A stretch of 64,000 nt of DNA from Azospirillum brasilense (GCF_001315015.1 NZ_CP012914.1:496001-560000), one strand, 5' to 3'; shown: positions 1-9,082, numbered from the stretch's first letter. Notes: generated by a model not told the origin, from the letters alone. A program made the numbers and translations.

Positions 1-106
1 GATATTTGACTCCGATGCCCAAGTGGCCGGATAAGTGTGCTGTAATCTCAGTTTTTGCGGTGAAGTTGTGGCCGAGTATACCCAGAAGAACTCAACCGAA
101 GGTCAT

Positions 107-1237
107 ATGACTGATCGTGCGATCTGGCTTGAGGCTCTGGTCTCCGCCAACGGCGCCGCTCACGCTTTGCTTGGGCTGGACGCGCGGCTTCTCGTGGTCA
201 ACCAAGCTTTTGCCGCGGCCTTCGGCCGCCTGCCGGAGGAGGCGGATGGCAAGGAGCTGACCGAGTTGGGCGTTCCGGCGGCCATCGTGTCCCAAGTCGA
301 GGCGCAGGTCCGCCGTGTCGTCCTCACCGGGACCCCGGTGTCGGCCTTCGGCCTGCTGCCCCGTGGCGAAATGGTGCTGAGCCCGGTGCGCGACGCGGAC
401 GGGGTCGTCACCGCGGTCGCCGCCATCGCCGACACCAACGCCGCCGCTCTGGCCGCCGCCCGCGCCGAGGCCGAGCGGGCGAAGGCCGAGACCGAGCGGG
501 TCCGCCAGGAAGCCGAGACGGGACGCACCGCCATCGGGCGCTTCCTGTCGGCGGCCAGCCACGACCTGCGCCAGCCCTTCCAGGCCATGCATCTGTTCCA
601 CCATCTGCTGATGGGGCGCCTGACCGATCCCGGCGCGCGGGATCTGGGCGAGAAGCTGGAGATGTCGATCGAGGCGGCGGAGACGCTCCTGCGCGCCCTG
701 CTGGACGTGTCGAAGCTGGAGGCCGGGCTGGTCCGGATGCAGGTGCAGACCTTCCCCATCGACGAGACGCTGAGCCGCCTGCTCAACGAGTTCGCGCCGG
801 AGGCCGACGCCAAGGCCCTGCGCTTCAACGTCCGCCCTGCGGACGCGGAGGTGAGCACCGACCCGGTGCTGCTGGAGCAGCTTCTGCGCCCGATCCTGTC
901 CAACGCCCTGCGTTTCACCGAGTCGGGCGGCGTGCTGCTGGCGGCGCGGCGGCGTGGCGGCGCGTTGCGCATCGAGGTGTGGGACACCGGCCTCGGCATC
1001 GCCCCCGCGGACCAGTCGGCGATCTTCGACGACTTCCGCCAGCTCGGCAACCCGAACCGTGACCGTCGGCATGGGCTGGGGCTCGGCCTCGCCATCGTGC
1101 GGCGTCTCGCGACGCTGCTGGGCCTGCCGGTCTCGCTGCGCTCGGTGCCCGGCAAGGGGTCCGTCTTCGCGGTGGACGTCCCGCTGGCGGCGGCGAGTGC
1201 CGCGGAACTGCCGGTCGAGAGCAGCAGCGCGGCGTGA
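107..1237 (+). CDS. soluble sensor histidine kinase
   Basis: A 376-residue histidine kinase with no visible membrane segment, so probably cytoplasmic. A PAS-like region (about 10-110) is followed by a charged Ala/Glu/Arg coiled coil (about 112-142). The HisKA box 'SAASHDLRQPFQAMHLF' has its phosphoacceptor at about His152, and the HATPase domain shows 'DTGLGIAP' and 'GLGLGLAIVRRL'. The 'SHDLRQP' form of the H box is seen in a subgroup of hybrid kinases, but no receiver domain is attached and no partner regulator lies beside it. The ATG at 107 is preceded by GAAGG; a GTG 72 bases upstream opens a longer frame but has no Shine-Dalgarno sequence. The signal sensed is unknown. Confidence 0.88.
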   Translation: MTDRAIWLEALVSANGAAHALLGLDARLLVVNQAFAAAFGRLPEEADGKELTELGVPAAIVSQVEAQVRRVVLTGTPVSAFGLLPRGEMVLSPVRDADGVVTAVAAIADTNAAALAAARAEAERAKAETERVRQEAETGRTAIGRFLSAASHDLRQPFQAMHLFHHLLMGRLTDPGARDLGEKLEMSIEAAETLLRALLDVSKLEAGLVRMQVQTFPIDETLSRLLNEFAPEADAKALRFNVRPADAEVSTDPVLLEQLLRPILSNALRFTESGGVLLAARRRGGALRIEVWDTGLGIAPADQSAIFDDFRQLGNPNRDRRHGLGLGLAIVRRLATLLGLPVSLRSVPGKGSVFAVDVPLAAASAAELPVESSSAA

Positions 1238-1442
1238 CAGGGCGGGGGCGCGTTTCCTCCTTCCAACCGAACGAACAGAGAGCGCCGTCCTCGCTTGCGC
1301 TGGCCGACCCGTCCATTGGCGCCGCGCCGGACGTCGATGGAGCGCGCATACTTCCTCCGAAGGCCGGGGCCGTTCACGGCACGCCGGCCCCGGCGTCATG
1401 GTCCGGGTGCGCCATGGGCGCTGCCTGGGATCGGAGGGAAGC

Positions 1443-1835
1443 ATGCATCGCGAAGCAGGGTGCCGGCTGGCCGGTTGTCTGGCGGGGATGATGATGGCCG
1501 CCTTTGTCATCCTGCCCGCCGCCGCGCAGACGACGAGCCTGGACTGGGACCAGCGCGGCTGCGTCTTCGGTCCCCGGCCCGGCCTGGACCGGCTGGTGCC
1601 CGGCTACAACCCCGGTGCGCAGCCCTATTACTGCCCGCCGCCCGCCGCGCTGTACCCCGCGCCGCCGGTCGCGGCCCCGACGGCGTCGCACTATCTGTCG
1701 GCGCCGAGCCGGTCATACTGCCTGCTGCGCTCCTCCGGCCTGATGGGGGACAGCCTGTCGCAACTGGCCGGGTCCCTGTGCCGCGACGACGCCGCGCTGT
1801 GGGCGCTCGCCCAAACATGGCACCCCGAGAGATGA
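1443..1835 (+). CDS. small secreted protein of unknown function
   Basis: A 130-residue product that I do not recognise. It starts with a Sec-type signal peptide (positive 'MHREAGCR', hydrophobic core, 'LPAAAQ' cleavage site at about residue 29). The mature part has several Cys (about residues 40, 64, 93 and 109) and a Pro/Ala/Tyr-rich stretch (about 60-85), which suits a disulfide-bonded periplasmic or cell-surface protein. GGAGGG at 1433-1438 sets the ATG start with good spacing. It is on the same strand as the kinase upstream, separated by about 200 bases, and no operon partner is obvious. Function cannot be assigned from sequence. Confidence 0.6.
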   Translation: MHREAGCRLAGCLAGMMMAAFVILPAAAQTTSLDWDQRGCVFGPRPGLDRLVPGYNPGAQPYYCPPPAALYPAPPVAAPTASHYLSAPSRSYCLLRSSGLMGDSLSQLAGSLCRDDAALWALAQTWHPER

Positions 1836-2149
1836 CGTTATGGTGATAGTCCGTACTGATACGTACGGCTGATTGACAGCCTCCCCCTCTATCCTTAAGG
1901 CTTGCAAAAAAGAAACACGCATGCGGGGAGGAAAACCATCGATGCCGGCGCAACATCCGCCACCGACTTAAGTCCCGTTCCATGCCTTACGCAGGACCGA
2001 CGTTGCAACCGCGAGGAGCGGATGCGGCGCGCCCCTGCGCGCGTGTTCCGGACACGTCACCAAATCTTCACAAGACCGTCGCGGGACCGCAACCCGCGCC
2101 CTGCATGTCAGCACATCACGCAATCGATTGGTTCCAGGGAGAGACCACC
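1836..2149 (+). other. ugp leader and upstream intergenic region
   Basis: This 314-base gap precedes ugpB. It contains a perfect inverted repeat (1851-1856 CCGTAC, 1863-1868 GTACGG, 6-base spacer) and a TTGACA at 1873-1878 with only a weak -10 candidate about 16 bases later (1895-1900). No gene with a credible ribosome site was found in it. The ugp promoter most likely lies here. Confidence 0.4.
1851..1868. promoter_or_regulatory. candidate operator palindrome upstream of ugpB
   Basis: CCGTAC-TGATAC-GTACGG is a perfect 6+6 inverted repeat lying five bases before a TTGACA hexamer. Its position suits a repressor or activator site for the ugp operon, but the repeat is short and the regulator is unknown. 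Confidence 0.25.
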
Positions 2150-3487
2150 ATGCTGACCCGCCGCAAGCTCGCCGTCTCGACGGCCGCCTTCGCGCTCGCC
2201 GCCGGTTTCACCGGCGCCGCCTACGCCCAGCAGAAGACCGTCGTCGAATTCTGGCACGGCCTGCCCCAGCCGCTCGGCGGCCAGCTCGAGCAGGTGGTGA
2301 AGGGCTTCAACGACAGCCAGGACAAGGTCCAGGTCAACCCGACCTTCAAGGGCAGCTATCCGGAGACGATGCAGGCGGCCATCGCCGCCTTCCGCGCCGG
2401 CAACGCCCCGCACGTCGTGCAGATGTTCGAGGTCGGCACCGCCACCATGCTGTCCGCCGGCCCGGCCATCAAGCCGGTGCACCAGTTGATGAGCGAGACG
2501 GGGTCGGGCTTCGACGCCGCGGCCTACATCCCGGCGGTGCGGGGCTATTACAGCTCCAAGGACGGCAAGATGATGGCCCTGCCGTTCAACAGCTCCACCA
2601 CCATCACCTTCTACAACAAGGACGCCTTCCAGAAGGCCGGCCTCGACCCCAACAAGCCGCCGGCGACCTGGCCGGAGGTGGCCGACGCGGCGCGCAAGCT
2701 GAAGGCGGCGGGCGTGACTTGCCCGATGACCTTCTCCTGGCCGACCTGGACGCAGTTCGAGCAGGTCGGCGCGCTCCACGACAAGCCCTTCGCGTCGGAG
2801 GCCAACGGCTTCGGCGGGCTGAACGCCACGCTGAAGATCAACGACCCGTTCTTCGTGAAGCATCTCCAGACGCTGATCGATCTGCAGAAGGAAGGCGCGC
2901 TGCGCTACGGCGGCCGCGACAACGCCGCGGACTCGCTGTTCCCGTCGGGCGAATGCGCGATGATCCAGGCCTCCTCCGGCCTGCGCGGGCGCATCATCAA
3001 GGAGGCCAAGTTCAGCTGGAGCGCCGCCCCGCTGCCCTACTGGCCGGACGCCATCGCGTCGCCGAAGAACTCGATCATCGGCGGCGCCGCCTTCTGGGTG
3101 ATGACCTCGCCCAAGCGCACCGCCGACGAGTACAAGGCCGTCGCCGCCTTCTTCAGCTACCTCGCCCGTCCGGAGGTGGACGCCAAGTGGCACATGGACA
3201 CCGGCTATGTTCCGGTGACGCTGCAGGGCTTCGAGCTGGCGAAGAAGGAAGGCTTCTACGAGAAGAACCCCGGCGCCGAGGTGCCGGCTGAGCAGCTCAC
3301 CCGCACCGCCACCACGGAGAACACCATGGGGCTGCGGCTGGGCAACCTGCCGGAAATCCGCAACATCATCCAGGAGGAGATGGAGAAGGCGTTCCAGGGC
3401 CAGCAGACCGCCCAGCAGGCGCTGGACAACGCGGTGAAGCGCGGCGACACGGTCCTGCGCAACTTCGAGCGCGCCAACAAGAACTGA
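2150..3487 (+). CDS. ugpB: sn-glycerol-3-phosphate ABC transporter, substrate-binding protein UgpB
   Basis: Periplasmic solute-binding protein (445 residues) that captures glycerol-3-phosphate or its diesters for the UgpAEC importer. A signal peptide with positive 'MLTRRK', a hydrophobic core and an 'AAYAQ' cleavage site occupies about residues 1-27. The body follows the E. coli UgpB pattern closely: 'VEFWHGLP', 'AAFRAGNAPHVVQMFEVGTA', 'LPFNSSTTITFYNKDAF', 'GECAMIQASSG', 'IIGGAAFWVM', and a C-terminal 'GLRLGNLPEIR'. The start at 2150 follows 'CAGGGAGAGACCACC'; the frame stays open further upstream but that extension carries no signal-peptide character. It is the first gene of ugpBAEC. Family-level substrate assignment is known biology; actual specificity is inferred. 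Confidence 0.93.
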   Translation: MLTRRKLAVSTAAFALAAGFTGAAYAQQKTVVEFWHGLPQPLGGQLEQVVKGFNDSQDKVQVNPTFKGSYPETMQAAIAAFRAGNAPHVVQMFEVGTATMLSAGPAIKPVHQLMSETGSGFDAAAYIPAVRGYYSSKDGKMMALPFNSSTTITFYNKDAFQKAGLDPNKPPATWPEVADAARKLKAAGVTCPMTFSWPTWTQFEQVGALHDKPFASEANGFGGLNATLKINDPFFVKHLQTLIDLQKEGALRYGGRDNAADSLFPSGECAMIQASSGLRGRIIKEAKFSWSAAPLPYWPDAIASPKNSIIGGAAFWVMTSPKRTADEYKAVAAFFSYLARPEVDAKWHMDTGYVPVTLQGFELAKKEGFYEKNPGAEVPAEQLTRTATTENTMGLRLGNLPEIRNIIQEEMEKAFQGQQTAQQALDNAVKRGDTVLRNFERANKN

Positions 3488-3495
3488 GCGTAACT

Positions 3496-3655
3496 CCCTC
3501 TCCCCTCTGGGGAGAGGGCAGGGGTGAGGGGGATGCGCTTGTGCCGGACGTGCCAGAACGCGCACCCCCCTCACCGCCCGCTTCGCGGGCATCCTCTCCC
3601 CGCTTTCGGCGGACCGAAGGTCCGCCTGTCGCGTCAGCGCAAACTTCGTTTGCGC
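3496..3655. repeat. mosaic of short-loop hairpins between ugpB and ugpA
   Basis: Four perfect hairpins, all with three-base loops, are packed into 160 bases: CCCTCTCCCC-TCT-GGGGAGAGGG (3496-3518), GCCCGC-TTC-GCGGGC (3576-3590), CGGACC-GAA-GGTCCG (about 3610-3624) and GCGCAAAC-TTC-GTTTGCGC (3637-3655). This looks like a REP-like intergenic repeat. In this position it could stabilise the 3' end of ugpB mRNA and give more binding protein than permease, as in other ABC importers (inference). Confidence 0.7.
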
Positions 3656-3688
3656 GTGAGCGGAGGGTAGAGGGTTGAAAGGGGTTCC

Positions 3689-4573
3689 ATGCAACGTCGC
3701 GTGATTTTCGACAACAGGGCGCTGCCCTACCTGTTGCTGGCGCCGCAGGTGGCGGTGACGCTGATCTTCTTCATCTGGCCGGCGGCGCAGGCGCTGTGGC
3801 AGTCGGTGCATCTCCAGGACGCCTTCGGCCTGCGCAGCCAGTTCGTCGGGCTGGAGAATTTCCAGGCGGTGCTGAGCGACCCGAACTATCTGGAGACGGT
3901 CAAGACCACCATCGTCTTCAGCGCGTCGGTGACCGTCCTGTCGCTGGCCTCCGCGCTGGGGCTGGCGGTGATGGCCGATTCGAAGATCCGGGCGGCGGCG
4001 GCCTACAAGACGCTGCTGATCTGGCCCTACGCGCTGGCGCCCGCGGTGGCGGCGGTGCTGTGGATGTTCATCTTCAACCCGGACATCGGCATCCTGGGCC
4101 GCGCGCTGAACAACCTCGGCTACGCCTGGGACTACCGGCTGAACGACGGGCAGGCGCTGACCATGGTCATCCTGGCGGCGAGCTGGAAGCAGGTCTCCTA
4201 CAACTTCATCTTCTTCCTGGCCGGGCTGCAGGCCATCCCGCGCTCCGTGCTGGAGGCGGCGAGCATCGACGGGGCGGGGGCGGTGCGCCGCTTCTGGACG
4301 ATCACCTTCCCGCTGCTGTCGCCGACCACCTTCTTCCTGCTGGTGGTGAACATCGTCTACGCCTTCTTCGAGACCTTCGGCACGATCCACGCCCTGACCC
4401 ACGGCGGACCGGGCAAGGCCACGGAGACGCTGATCTTCCGCGTCTACCAGGACGGCGTGGTCAACCACGACCTGGGCGGTTCCTCGGCGCAGTCGGTGAT
4501 CCTGATGGTCATCGTCATCGCGCTGACCGCCATCCAGTTCCGCTTCGTCGAGCGCAAGGTGCATTACTCATGA
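3689..4573 (+). CDS. ugpA: sn-glycerol-3-phosphate ABC transporter permease UgpA
   Basis: Inner-membrane permease (294 residues) that pairs with UgpE to form the transport channel. About six hydrophobic segments are visible, beginning with '[18 protein letters not shown]' near residue 12. The cytoplasmic EAA loop that docks onto UgpC is present as '[22 protein letters not shown]' with the conserved Gly, followed by the last helices. The ATG at 3689 follows 'GAAAGGGGTTCC'. The stop overlaps the ugpE start (ATGA at 4570-4573), so the two permeases are translationally coupled. The 200-base gap to ugpB holds only the hairpin mosaic. Confidence 0.93.
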   Translation: MQRRVIFDNRALPYLLLAPQVAVTLIFFIWPAAQALWQSVHLQDAFGLRSQFVGLENFQAVLSDPNYLETVKTTIVFSASVTVLSLASALGLAVMADSKIRAAAAYKTLLIWPYALAPAVAAVLWMFIFNPDIGILGRALNNLGYAWDYRLNDGQALTMVILAASWKQVSYNFIFFLAGLQAIPRSVLEAASIDGAGAVRRFWTITFPLLSPTTFFLLVVNIVYAFFETFGTIHALTHGGPGKATETLIFRVYQDGVVNHDLGGSSAQSVILMVIVIALTAIQFRFVERKVHYS

Positions 4574-5442
4574 CCCGCGACCGCGACACCCCGCGCTCCG
4601 GCGGGCGCCTGATGGACATGGTCCCGCACCTGATCCTGATGCTGGGCGTCCTGATCTTCGCCTTTCCGATCTACGTGACGATCATCGGCTCGACCTGGGA
4701 CGCCGCCACCATCGGGCGCGGCAACCTGCCGCTGACGCCGGGCGGGGAGATGCTGAACAACTACGCCTCGGCCTGGAGCGAGTCGCAGGGCAACCGCGTC
4801 ATGCACACGCCCGTGCGCATCATGATGTGGAACAGCCTCGTCATGGCGCTGGTCATCGCGCTGGGCAAGATCGCCATCTCGATCATCTCGGCCTACGCGG
4901 TGGCCTTCTTCCGCTTCCCGCTGCGCATGGTCTTCTTCTGGATGATCTTCATCACGCTGATGCTGCCGGTGGAGGTGCGCATCATCCCGACCTACGAGGT
5001 GGTGGCCAACCTCGGCCTGATCGACAGTTACGCCGGGCTGACCATCCCGCTGATCGCGTCGGCCACGGCGACGCTGCTGTTCCGGCAGTTCTTCCTGACC
5101 ATCCCGGACGAGTTGGTCGAGGCCGCGAAGATCGACGGGGCGGGGGCGCTGCGCTTCTTCCTGGACGTGGTGCTGCCCCTGTCGCGCACCAACATCGCGG
5201 CGCTGTTCGTCATCCTCTTCATCTACGGCTGGAACCAGTATCTCTGGCCGCTGCTGATCACCAACAGCGCGGAGATGGAGACCGTGGTTATCGGCATCAC
5301 CAAGATGATCGGCAACGGCGAGGCCGCGACCGACTGGAACCTCATCATGGCGACGACGGTGCTGGCCATGCTGCCCCCGGTGGGGGTGGTCGTGCTGATG
5401 CAGCGCTGGTTCGTCAAAGGCCTTGTGGACAGCGAGAAATAA
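4570..5442 (+). CDS. ugpE: sn-glycerol-3-phosphate ABC transporter permease UgpE
   Basis: Second permease subunit (290 residues) of the glycerol-3-phosphate importer, six predicted membrane helices. The EAA loop reads '[22 protein letters not shown]'; '[10 protein letters not shown]' and '[14 protein letters not shown]' are typical of UgpE. The ATG overlaps the ugpA stop by four bases, and ugpC begins three bases after the UgpE stop. It works as a heterodimer with UgpA in the inner membrane. Nothing abnormal in length or motifs. Confidence 0.93.
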   Translation: MTRDRDTPRSGGRLMDMVPHLILMLGVLIFAFPIYVTIIGSTWDAATIGRGNLPLTPGGEMLNNYASAWSESQGNRVMHTPVRIMMWNSLVMALVIALGKIAISIISAYAVAFFRFPLRMVFFWMIFITLMLPVEVRIIPTYEVVANLGLIDSYAGLTIPLIASATATLLFRQFFLTIPDELVEAAKIDGAGALRFFLDVVLPLSRTNIAALFVILFIYGWNQYLWPLLITNSAEMETVVIGITKMIGNGEAATDWNLIMATTVLAMLPPVGVVVLMQRWFVKGLVDSEK

Positions 5443-5445
5443 GAA

Positions 5446-6519
5446 ATGGCAACGGTCGATCTGAATCGGGTCCGCAAGTCCTACGGCGCCGTCGAGGCCA
5501 TCAAGGGCATCGACATCAGCGTCGCGGACGGGGAGTTCCTCGTGCTGCTCGGCCCCTCGGGCTGCGGCAAGTCCACGCTGCTGCGCATGGTCGCCGGGCT
5601 GGAGAGCATCACCGGCGGCGAGATCGCCATCGGCGGGCGGGTGGTCAACGGGCTGGAGCCCAAGGACCGCGACATCGCCATGGTGTTCCAGAATTACGCG
5701 CTCTACCCGCACATGAGCGTGTTCGACAACATGGCCTACGGGTTGAAGATCCGCGGCCTGCCCAAGGCGGATATCCAGGCCCGCGTCGCCAAGGCCGCGG
5801 AAATCCTGGAGCTGAACCGCTTCCTCGACCGCCGGCCCAGCCAGCTGTCGGGCGGGCAGCGGCAGCGAGTCGCCATGGGCCGCGCCATCGTGCGCGAGCC
5901 CGCCGCCTTCCTGTTCGACGAGCCGCTGTCCAACCTGGACGCCAAGCTGCGCACCCAGATGCGCGTCGAGATCAAGCGGCTCCAGGACCGGCTGGGCATC
6001 ACCAGCCTCTATGTGACGCACGACCAGGTGGAGGCGATGACGCTGGCCGACCGCATCCTGGTGATGAATCACGGAGTGGCCGAGCAGGTCGGCACGCCGC
6101 TGGAGGTCTACCAGCGTCCGGCCAGCCTGTTCGTGGCGGGCTTCATCGGGTCGCCGCCGATGAACATTCTGGATGCGCGGTTCGACGGTGCCGGGCAAGC
6201 GGTGGCGCTGCCCGGCGGCACCGCCTTCGCCCTGCCGCGCCCGCGGCCCGACATGGCCGGGCGGCCGGTCAAGCTGGGCGTACGGCCGGAGCATCTGGCC
6301 GTCACGTCCGGCGACGGACCGCTGATCGTCACGGTCGATCTGGTGGAAGCGCTGGGTGCCGACACGGTGGTCTACGGCCGCCTGCCGGACGGGGAGGGGA
6401 TGGTGGTCCGAGTCGCCGGCCTGCCGTTCTGCCGCGAGGGCGAAACCCTGCGCGTCGGCGCGCCATCCGACGCCCTGCACCTGTTCGACTCGGAGAGCGG
6501 ACGGCGCCTGTCAGATTGA
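5446..6519 (+). CDS. ugpC: sn-glycerol-3-phosphate ABC transporter ATPase UgpC
   Basis: ATP-binding subunit (357 residues) of the MalK/UgpC class that powers the UgpAE channel. Motifs in order: Walker A 'GPSGCGKST' (about 36-44), Q loop '[13 protein letters not shown]', ABC signature '[16 protein letters not shown]', Walker B '[16 protein letters not shown]' and the switch His in '[14 protein letters not shown]'. A C-terminal TOBE-type regulatory region (about 235-355, '[10 protein letters not shown]') follows. It is the last gene of ugpBAEC. An isolated ATPase of this class could energise other sugar importers too, but the operon context favours glycerol-3-phosphate. Confidence 0.94.
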   Translation: MATVDLNRVRKSYGAVEAIKGIDISVADGEFLVLLGPSGCGKSTLLRMVAGLESITGGEIAIGGRVVNGLEPKDRDIAMVFQNYALYPHMSVFDNMAYGLKIRGLPKADIQARVAKAAEILELNRFLDRRPSQLSGGQRQRVAMGRAIVREPAAFLFDEPLSNLDAKLRTQMRVEIKRLQDRLGITSLYVTHDQVEAMTLADRILVMNHGVAEQVGTPLEVYQRPASLFVAGFIGSPPMNILDARFDGAGQAVALPGGTAFALPRPRPDMAGRPVKLGVRPEHLAVTSGDGPLIVTVDLVEALGADTVVYGRLPDGEGMVVRVAGLPFCREGETLRVGAPSDALHLFDSESGRRLSD

Positions 6520-6621
6520 TTGGGTGCCGGATTGAACGGGGTGGGGCGGTTGCAATCGCCCGTGGCACGTGTCCCACTGTCGATCCGTCATGTCCCGCCG
6601 AAAACAAGGATAAGAAACGTC

Positions 6622-7227
6622 ATGAAGCTCTACCTGAAGCCGGGCGCCTGCTCGCTGTCGCCGCACATCGTCCTGCGCGAAAGCGGTCTGGCCTTCGACG
6701 TCGCGGCCGTCGACCTCGCCGCCAAGAAACTGGAGGACGGCAGCGATTTCCTGGCCGTCAACCCGAAGGGCCAAGTGCCGACGCTGGCCTTCGACGACGG
6801 CGCCATCCTGACCGAGGGCGCCGCCATCGTTCAGTACGTCGCCGACCGCGTGCCGGAGACCGGTCTGCTGCCGGCCGTCGGGACGATGGAGCGCTACCGC
6901 GTTCTGGAGTGGCTGAACTTCATCGGCACGGAGTTGCACAAGACCTTCAGCCCGCTGTTCCGCCCGACCACGCCGGACGCCTACAAGGATATCGCCAAGC
7001 AGACGCTGACGGCCAAGTTCGCGGCCGTTGAGGCCGGGCTGGCCGGCAAGGACTATCTGACCGGCGACCGCTTCACGGTGGCCGACGCCTATGGATTCAC
7101 GGTGCTGCGCTGGGCGCCGCGGGTCGGCCTGCCGCTGGACGGCTACCCGAACATCACCGCCTACATGGCCCGCGTCGCCGGGCGTCCGGCTGTGGCGGCA
7201 GCGCTGGCGGCGGAAGGGATCGCCTGA
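6622..7227 (+). CDS. glutathione S-transferase
   Basis: A 201-residue cytosolic glutathione transferase resembling the bacterial beta class ('[20 protein letters not shown]', with Cys10 in the usual active-site position). The N-terminal thioredoxin-like half has the cis-Pro motif 'NPKGQVPTL' and the glutathione-binding '[14 protein letters not shown]'. The helical C-terminal half contains the N-capping motif '[15 protein letters not shown]'. It conjugates glutathione to electrophiles; the substrate is unknown. It follows ugpC by about 100 bases on the same strand but has its own start region (GGATAAGAAACGTC before the ATG at 6622) and is probably a separate unit. Confidence 0.9.
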   Translation: MKLYLKPGACSLSPHIVLRESGLAFDVAAVDLAAKKLEDGSDFLAVNPKGQVPTLAFDDGAILTEGAAIVQYVADRVPETGLLPAVGTMERYRVLEWLNFIGTELHKTFSPLFRPTTPDAYKDIAKQTLTAKFAAVEAGLAGKDYLTGDRFTVADAYGFTVLRWAPRVGLPLDGYPNITAYMARVAGRPAVAAALAAEGIA

Positions 7228-7251
7228 CTCACCTGTTCGATCCCGGGACAG

Positions 7252-7290
7252 CTGGTGATTGCCCGAGTAGACTGCTCGGGCAATCACCAG
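7252..7290. terminator. perfect 16-bp stem-loop after the GST gene
   Basis: CTGGTGATTGCCCGAG (7252-7267), a seven-base loop, then CTCGGGCAATCACCAG (7275-7290). The stem is perfect. There is no T run after it, so it may be a Rho-independent-like terminator without U tract, an mRNA-stabilising hairpin, or an operator for the gene at 7320. Confidence 0.55.
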
Positions 7291-7297
7291 CAGGGAG

Positions 7298-7313
7298 GGG
7301 GGCTCAAGCCCCC
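7298..7313 (+). promoter_or_regulatory. hairpin between Shine-Dalgarno and start codon
   Basis: GGGGGC-TCAA-GCCCCC forms a compact six-base-pair hairpin between AGGGAGG (7292-7298) and the start codons at 7314/7320. If folded it shortens the distance from the Shine-Dalgarno sequence to the ATG to about six bases; unfolded, the distance is about 20. Confidence 0.4.
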
Positions 7314-7319
7314 GTGAGC

Positions 7320-7754
7320 ATGAGCGCAACCGACCGCAAACCCGTTCCGCCCTTCCACCTCGCCTTCCCCGTCCGCGACAAGGAAGAGGCGCGCGCCTTC
7401 TACGCCGGCCTGCTGGGCTGCGGGGTGGGACGGGAATCCGACCGTTGGATCGACTTCGACCTGTACGGCCATCAGGTGGTGGCCCATGTGACCGAGGAGG
7501 CCGGAACCCGCGCCACCAACCCGGTCGATGGCGAGGACGTGCCGGCCAGCCATTTCGGCGTGATCCTGGATTGGGGCGACTGGCACGCGCTGGCCGACAA
7601 GCTGAAGGCGGAGGGAATGAAATTCCTCATCGAGCCGCAGATCCGCTTCAAGGGCCAAGCGGGCGAACAGGCCACCATGTTTTTCCTCGACCCGAGCGGG
7701 AACGCCCTGGAGTTCAAGAGCTTCCAGGACATGGGGCAGATCTTCGCGCGGTGA
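7320..7754 (+). CDS. VOC (glyoxalase/dioxygenase) family protein
   Basis: A 144-residue protein of the vicinal-oxygen-chelate superfamily. Two betaalphabetabetabeta modules are visible: the first starts '[23 protein letters not shown]', the second '[20 protein letters not shown]'. Likely metal ligands are the His residues in 'FHLAF' and 'SHFGV' and the Glu in 'NALEFKSF'. '[14 protein letters not shown]' is the family's typical C-terminal motif. The reaction is not predictable. Start choice is uncertain: a GTG lies two codons upstream (7314). AGGGAGG (7292-7298) sits too far from either codon unless the hairpin at 7298-7313 folds, which would place it six bases from the ATG at 7320. Confidence 0.8.
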   Translation: MSATDRKPVPPFHLAFPVRDKEEARAFYAGLLGCGVGRESDRWIDFDLYGHQVVAHVTEEAGTRATNPVDGEDVPASHFGVILDWGDWHALADKLKAEGMKFLIEPQIRFKGQAGEQATMFFLDPSGNALEFKSFQDMGQIFAR

Positions 7755-7792
7755 TGGGCGCGTAGGGACGGCTTGTCTTTCAAGGGAATATT

Positions 7793-7825
7793 GCCCCTCC
7801 TCCTCACCGGGTGGAGGGGCTTTTC
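7793..7825 (+). terminator. Rho-independent terminator after the VOC gene
   Basis: GCCCCTCC (7793-7800) pairs with GGAGGGGC (7813-7820) and is followed directly by TTTTCCT. Its position, 39 bases after the VOC stop codon, fits transcription termination of that gene. Confidence 0.8.
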
Positions 7826-8200
7826 CTGTCGATCTGCACCCTCTACCCTGTTCTGTTCGTGTGTCAATAGAAACACGGATGAAAGGCGCAGGGCCGAATG
7901 TGGTTTTCGCCGCTTCAGTTTCTGCTTTGTTTTTGACTAGATAGATAAGTAATGAAGTTAATGCTTTCGTGTGTATTTTATTGTTGTTGACTGTTTGCTT
8001 TTCCCATGACAGATCTCGCTTTGAGAGCATTTCAGATGTTGCGCTCAACCGCATGCTGTGGTGTGCATGGGCAAGCGCACCTGAAGGGCCTCTGTTCGGA
8101 AAACATGATCGGCCGATCCGGCGAAAGCAGCGCGGTCGACCAAACAAGAAAACCTTCCGAGCATTCATTCGAAGATGCATAAAATAAGTGAGGATTCGAC
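7826..8200 (+). other. AT-richer intergenic region upstream of the RTX gene
   Basis: A 375-base gap whose middle (about 7860-8030) is clearly richer in A and T than the rest of the window, with several T runs and TTGACT at 7933-7938 but no good -10 partner. I see no gene with a credible start. It presumably carries the promoter of the RTX gene and may mark transferred DNA. Confidence 0.4.
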
Positions 8201-8830
8201 ATGAGCGTCATCAATGGAACGTCCGCGTCCGAAGTGATCGATCTGCGGGGATTGGTCCCCGGGCCGTACGAGACCGGCAACGGCTCCGCGGCGGGTGCCG
8301 GCAATGACACCGTGTATGGCAGCAGCTATCCCGACGTGATCCAGGGCGGGAGCGGAAACGATCTTCTCTACGGCTTCAACGGAAACGACATTCTGGTCGG
8401 CGACGACGGCAACGACACGCTGTACGGCGGCAACGGGAACGACAGCCTCCTGGCCAGCGCGGGGAACGATCACCTGCTGGGCGAAGCCGGCGACGACACG
8501 CTGTATGGCGGGGCGGGCAACGACGTCTATTATCACTCGGCGAATGGCGGCGTCGATCTCATCAACGACGACAAGTCGGAAGCCGGGATGCCGGGCTACG
8601 GCGGCGGAACGTCCGACGTCGTGTACTTCACCGATGTGACGATGGCGAATCTTGCCTTCTTCCGTCCGACGGGAAGCAACGACCTGTGGATCTCCAGCGT
8701 GGCTGACTTCAGCGACGGCTATCTGAATGATGGCGTGATCATCCAGGACTTCTATCTCGGTGGCAACAACACCATCGAGTATCTGTACAGCTCCGACTCC
8801 TACGCGTTCAATCTGACGACGCTGCTCTGA
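8201..8830 (+). CDS. small RTX-type calcium-binding protein
   Basis: A 209-residue protein with about seven glycine-rich RTX nonapeptide repeats (about 38-110), for example 'GGSGNDLLYGF', 'DGNDTLYGG' and 'AGNDVYYHS', which fold into a Ca-binding parallel beta-roll. No N-terminal signal peptide; the aromatic and Asp/Asn-rich C-terminus ('FYLGGNNTIEYLY...') resembles type I secretion signals, so export by a TolC-type system is likely. No type I transporter gene is in the window. GTGAGGA precedes the ATG. It has no enzymatic domain, so it could be a matrix or surface protein. A strong terminator follows. Confidence 0.8.
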   Translation: MSVINGTSASEVIDLRGLVPGPYETGNGSAAGAGNDTVYGSSYPDVIQGGSGNDLLYGFNGNDILVGDDGNDTLYGGNGNDSLLASAGNDHLLGEAGDDTLYGGAGNDVYYHSANGGVDLINDDKSEAGMPGYGGGTSDVVYFTDVTMANLAFFRPTGSNDLWISSVADFSDGYLNDGVIIQDFYLGGNNTIEYLYSSDSYAFNLTTLL

Positions 8831-8853
8831 CCGGCCCATCGTCACGAAACGGC

Positions 8854-8886
8854 AAAGCCGCCGCGGCCATCGCGGCGGCTTTTCTT
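8854..8886 (+). terminator. Rho-independent terminator after the RTX gene
   Basis: AAAGCCGCCGCG (8854-8865), five-base loop, CGCGGCGGCTTT (8871-8882), then further T residues. Twelve-base-pair stem, 24 bases after the stop codon. Confidence 0.88.
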
Positions 8887-9082
8887 TGATGGGCAAGGAA
8901 ATGGTTCGACGCCATCGGCATTTCTTTCACCCTCGCTGGGAAAATTCAGCCCTGCGCATCCGGTTCAGCCGCCCACTTCCGCCGCGGCGGTTGCCTGCGA
9001 TCAGGCGCCGCCGGTGATGGCATGGAAACTGCTAAGGGGTGGGTTGCCGAAGGGAGGCGAAAGATCAACCAGGAGGTGTTTC

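Noticed and set aside
1873-1900. Sigma-70 promoter for ugpB
   Set aside because: TTGACA is perfect, but the -10 candidates (TATCCT at 11-base spacing, TTAAGG at 16) are poor; kept only as a remark in the region entry.
2108-4564. Very long open frame on the - strand opposite ugpB and ugpA
   Set aside because: Its translation is low-complexity (His/Gln/Arg/Gly-rich) and antisense to two genes with complete family motifs; long antisense frames are common at this GC content.
7969-8187. Possible 72-residue gene in the AT-rich gap before the RTX gene
   Set aside because: No Shine-Dalgarno sequence, no recognisable motif, and it runs into the RTX leader; probably leader DNA.
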